10,255 bases of DNA from Bordetella parapertussis. GTDB taxonomy: Bacteria; Pseudomonadota; Gammaproteobacteria; Burkholderiales; Burkholderiaceae_B. The stretch lies in NCBI GenBank assembly GCA_945869355.1, contig CAMBPA010000019.1:1-10255 (forward strand), in the 5' to 3' direction. Below, one piece after another: positions 8,504 through 10,255 of this stretch. The position numbers and the translations under genes are program-made. Numbering within the stretch: position 1 is the first letter of the stretch; each line of letters begins with the position of its first letter. The notes beneath the pieces were generated by a model. It worked only from the letters and a program-made list of their open reading frames with translations, was not told where the DNA came from and did no database searches.

Positions 8504-8542
8504 GCGGGCTGTCGGGGCTACAATACGGCCACGACTGCCCGC
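8504..8542. repeat. 39-bp imperfect dyad between gltD and mlaF
   Basis: GCGGGCTGTCG (8504-8514) and CGACTGCCCGC (8532-8542) are inverted copies with one mismatch, and GGC/GCC inside (8516-8518, 8528-8530) extends the stem around a TACAATACG loop. It has no trailing T run, so it is not a standard intrinsic terminator. It may be a 3' mRNA-end structure of gltBD or an operator over the presumed mla promoter. Confidence 0.5.
8519..8524 (+). promoter_or_regulatory. Possible -10 hexamer of an mla operon promoter
   Basis: TACAAT matches the sigma-70 -10 consensus at 5 of 6 positions and lies 66 bp before the mlaF ATG. The best -35 at a 17-bp spacing, TGCAGA (8496-8501), matches only 3 of 6, so the promoter would be weak or activator-dependent. 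The call is inference; read-through from gltD is the alternative. Confidence 0.4.
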
Positions 8543-8590
8543 ACGCTCTGACTGAGCTTTACGGCAAAGACCCGATCCTTTTGGTTCAAC

Positions 8591-9424
8591 ATGCCCTCGC
8601 CTGCCTCCACCTGTAACAATCCGGTGCTACGCCTAGATAGCGTCTCGCTAGGCTATGGCGATTTCACCGTGTTGCGCGATATTTCACTCGAGGTGTCCCG
8701 TGGCCAGGTGGTGGCCATGATGGGGGGCTCGGGTTCAGGCAAAACCACCTTGCTGCGCGCCGCCACAGGACAGTTACGGGCGCGCGGTGGCGTGGTGACC
8801 TTATTTGATCAAGATCTGGCCCAGACCGATGCCCGCCAACTTCAAGCCCTGCGTCAACGCATGGGCGTTTTGTTTCAACAAGGCGCGCTCTTCACCGATT
8901 TAAATGTCTTTGAGAACGTCGCGTTTCCCCTGCGCGAACATGCTTCGCTTGGCCAAGCCGAGACGCTCTCGCGCGTGCTCAATACTCTAGATTCTGTCGG
9001 CTTACGCTGCGCCGCGCATCTGAAAGTTTCTGAAGTGTCGGGCGGTATGGCTCGGCGAGTAGCCTTAGCGCGGGCTGTCATTCTTGAACCAGAGCTCGTT
9101 TTATATGATGAGCCTTTCGCCGGTCTCGATCCAATTTCCTTAGGCATCACAGCACGACTCATCCGCAACCTGTCCGACCGTCTCGGTTGCGCAAGCGTCG
9201 TCATCACCCACGACATCGCAGAGTCCTTCGCGATTGCGGATCAGGTATACCTTGTCGGCCAAGGCTGCATCAAAGCGCATGGCGCGCCTGCCACGCTCCA
9301 CGCATCAACCGACCCTTACGTACAACAATTTTTAAATGGCCATCCCGACGGACCGGTCCCGTTCGAATATCCAAGCACACCAGCCTTTGAATCTTGGCTG
9401 GCCCGGCAAGGCGCCCTCCAATGA
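8591..9424 (+). CDS. mlaF: Phospholipid transport ABC ATPase MlaF
   Basis: This 277-residue ABC ATPase is the cytoplasmic motor of the MlaFEDB complex, which moves phospholipids between the inner membrane and the periplasmic carrier MlaC. Visible motifs are Walker A GGSGSGKT (45-52), Q-loop Q96 in LFQQGALF, signature VSGGM (149-153, in the place of the usual LSGGM), Walker B LVLYDEP (169-175, catalytic E174), D-loop GLD (178-180) and H-loop H207. The FQQGALFTDLNVFENVAFP stretch and the signature SGGMARRVALARA are characteristic of the MlaF/Ttg2A group. The identity is supported by mlaE overlapping its stop codon and mlaD following. The ATG is the first start in this frame after gltD with correct family spacing, but no clear Shine-Dalgarno precedes it. 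It starts 121 bp after gltD, so it may have its own promoter. Confidence 0.95.
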   Translation: MPSPASTCNNPVLRLDSVSLGYGDFTVLRDISLEVSRGQVVAMMGGSGSGKTTLLRAATGQLRARGGVVTLFDQDLAQTDARQLQALRQRMGVLFQQGALFTDLNVFENVAFPLREHASLGQAETLSRVLNTLDSVGLRCAAHLKVSEVSGGMARRVALARAVILEPELVLYDEPFAGLDPISLGITARLIRNLSDRLGCASVVITHDIAESFAIADQVYLVGQGCIKAHGAPATLHASTDPYVQQFLNGHPDGPVPFEYPSTPAFESWLARQGALQ

Positions 9425-10206
9425 CTTCGCCAAAGGGTATTGCCGCACTCGGGGCCGCGGTACGCAAACGAGTCATCGGCCTGGGTGTCTTCACCCGTTT
9501 CTCTATTCGCTTACTTGCGGCCAGTAGCATTGTGTTCAAACGCCCACGGCTCGTCTCGCAACAAATTCACTTTATCGGTAATCACTCCTTATTGATCATT
9601 GCGGTATCGGGGCTCTTTGTCGGTTTCGTGCTGGGTCTGCAAGGCTATTACACGCTAAACCGCTATGGCTCCGAAGAAGCGCTCGGGCTGCTGGTCGCAC
9701 TATCTCTTACCCGCGAGCTCGGGCCCGTGGTCACTGCGCTCCTGTTTGCCGGACGCGCTGGCACGTCGCTCACCGCGGAAATTGGGCTGATGAGAGCGGG
9801 CGAACAACTGGCTGCAATGGAAGTGATGGCCGTTGACCCCGTGCGGCGTGTATTGGCGCCCCGCTTTTGGGGCGGCGTCATTGCGATGCCTGTCTTGGCC
9901 GCCGTTTTTTCAATGGTGGGCATCCTGGGGGGTTGGATAGTAGGGGTGCTGCTGATCGGCATCGATACAGGTGCGTTCTGGTCACAAATGCAAAGCGGTG
10001 TCGATGTGTGGAAAGACGTCATGAATGGCGTGATTAAAAGTATTGTGTTCGGTGTGGCAGTCACTCTGATTGCATTGTTTGAAGGCTGGCAGGCACGGCC
10101 GACACCCGAAGGGGTCGCTCGCGCCACCACTCGTACTGTCGTCGCGGGCTCGCTCGCCGTACTAAGTCTCGACTTTCTGCTAACCGCCTTGATGTTCAGT
10201 AACTAA
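9421..10206 (+). CDS. mlaE: Phospholipid transport ABC permease MlaE
   Basis: This 261-residue integral inner-membrane protein is the permease of the Mla lipid transporter. After an amphipathic N-terminal stretch (an interfacial helix in this family) come hydrophobic segments near 55-75, 88-112, 150-180, 205-220 and 240-258. The conserved MlaE block ELGPVVTALLFAGRAGTS (99-116), AEIGLMRAGEQL (119-130) and MEVMAVDP (133-140) contains the coupling region that meets MlaF. The start ATG (9421) overlaps the mlaF TGA as ATGA, implying translational coupling, with AAGG (9408-9411) as a modest ribosome site; an earlier in-frame TTG at 9394 is less plausible. mlaD follows 14 bp later. Confidence 0.95.
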   Translation: MTSPKGIAALGAAVRKRVIGLGVFTRFSIRLLAASSIVFKRPRLVSQQIHFIGNHSLLIIAVSGLFVGFVLGLQGYYTLNRYGSEEALGLLVALSLTRELGPVVTALLFAGRAGTSLTAEIGLMRAGEQLAAMEVMAVDPVRRVLAPRFWGGVIAMPVLAAVFSMVGILGGWIVGVLLIGIDTGAFWSQMQSGVDVWKDVMNGVIKSIVFGVAVTLIALFEGWQARPTPEGVARATTRTVVAGSLAVLSLDFLLTALMFSN

Positions 10207-10220
10207 TTTCGGAGTCAAAT

Positions 10221-10255
10221 ATGTCCAACGAAAAAACAGATTGGTGGGTAGGGCT
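10221..10255 (+). CDS. mlaD: Start of MlaD (MCE-domain phospholipid-binding subunit), cut by window edge
   Basis: Eleven complete codons are present: MSNEKTDWWVG, with a partial codon CT that would encode Leu. A GGAG ribosome site (10211-10214) lies 6 bases before the ATG. A short polar start followed by WVGL at the beginning of a membrane anchor fits MlaD, which forms the hexameric periplasmic MCE ring of the transporter. The name rests mainly on its place directly after mlaE, 14 bp from its stop; too little sequence is present to confirm the MCE domain. Confidence 0.75.
   Translation, partial: MSNEKTDWWVG

Noticed and set aside
9663-10130. Minus-strand open frame of 155 codons opposite mlaE
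   Set aside because: Ser/Thr/Pro/Ile-rich translation typical of the reverse complement of a membrane protein gene; mlaE is clearly the real gene.

Overview
The window looks like chromosomal core DNA of a betaproteobacterium, most likely of the order Burkholderiales and plausibly the family Alcaligenaceae (Bordetella/Achromobacter/Pusillimonas relatives). This rests on the RpoH, GltB, GltD and Mla protein sequences and on the gltBD-mlaFED gene order; no species can be named from the sequence alone. There is no rRNA, tRNA, CRISPR array or intact insertion sequence in view.

Layout. Positions 1-244 (minus strand) hold the first 81 codons of rpoH, the heat-shock sigma factor, cut off by the window edge. 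Its upstream region (245-340) carries a perfect 27-bp CIRCE operator (TTAGCACTC-N9-GAGTGCTAA). Directly abutting it is a sequence very like a sigma-E (RpoE) promoter. Divergently, 426-1373 encodes a membrane-anchored SdiA-regulated (YjiK-like) beta-propeller protein that ends in a terminator hairpin containing its own stop codon. Next comes a 233-codon gene (1396-2097) related to REP-associated tyrosine transposases (RAYT/IS200-like Y1 family), but with both catalytic histidines and the tyrosine replaced. It is probably a domesticated or decaying homologue.

The rest is metabolic and envelope machinery. gltB (2254-6993) and gltD (7003-8469) encode the large and small subunits of NADPH-dependent glutamate synthase, 9 bp apart and presumably cotranscribed. 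The AT-rich leader before gltB contains three copies of a CCC(C/T)AATTAA box, two of them forming a palindrome. After gltD, a 121-bp spacer with a 39-bp imperfect dyad around a TACAAT hexamer precedes the mla operon: mlaF (ATPase), mlaE (permease, ATGA overlap with mlaF) and the first codons of mlaD (substrate-binding MCE protein). These form the inner-membrane phospholipid transporter that maintains outer-membrane lipid asymmetry.

No wholly new multi-gene system is visible. The observations most worth a second look are the combined sigma-E/CIRCE control region of rpoH, the catalytically dead RAYT-like gene between two hairpins, and the dyad elements ahead of gltB and mlaF.
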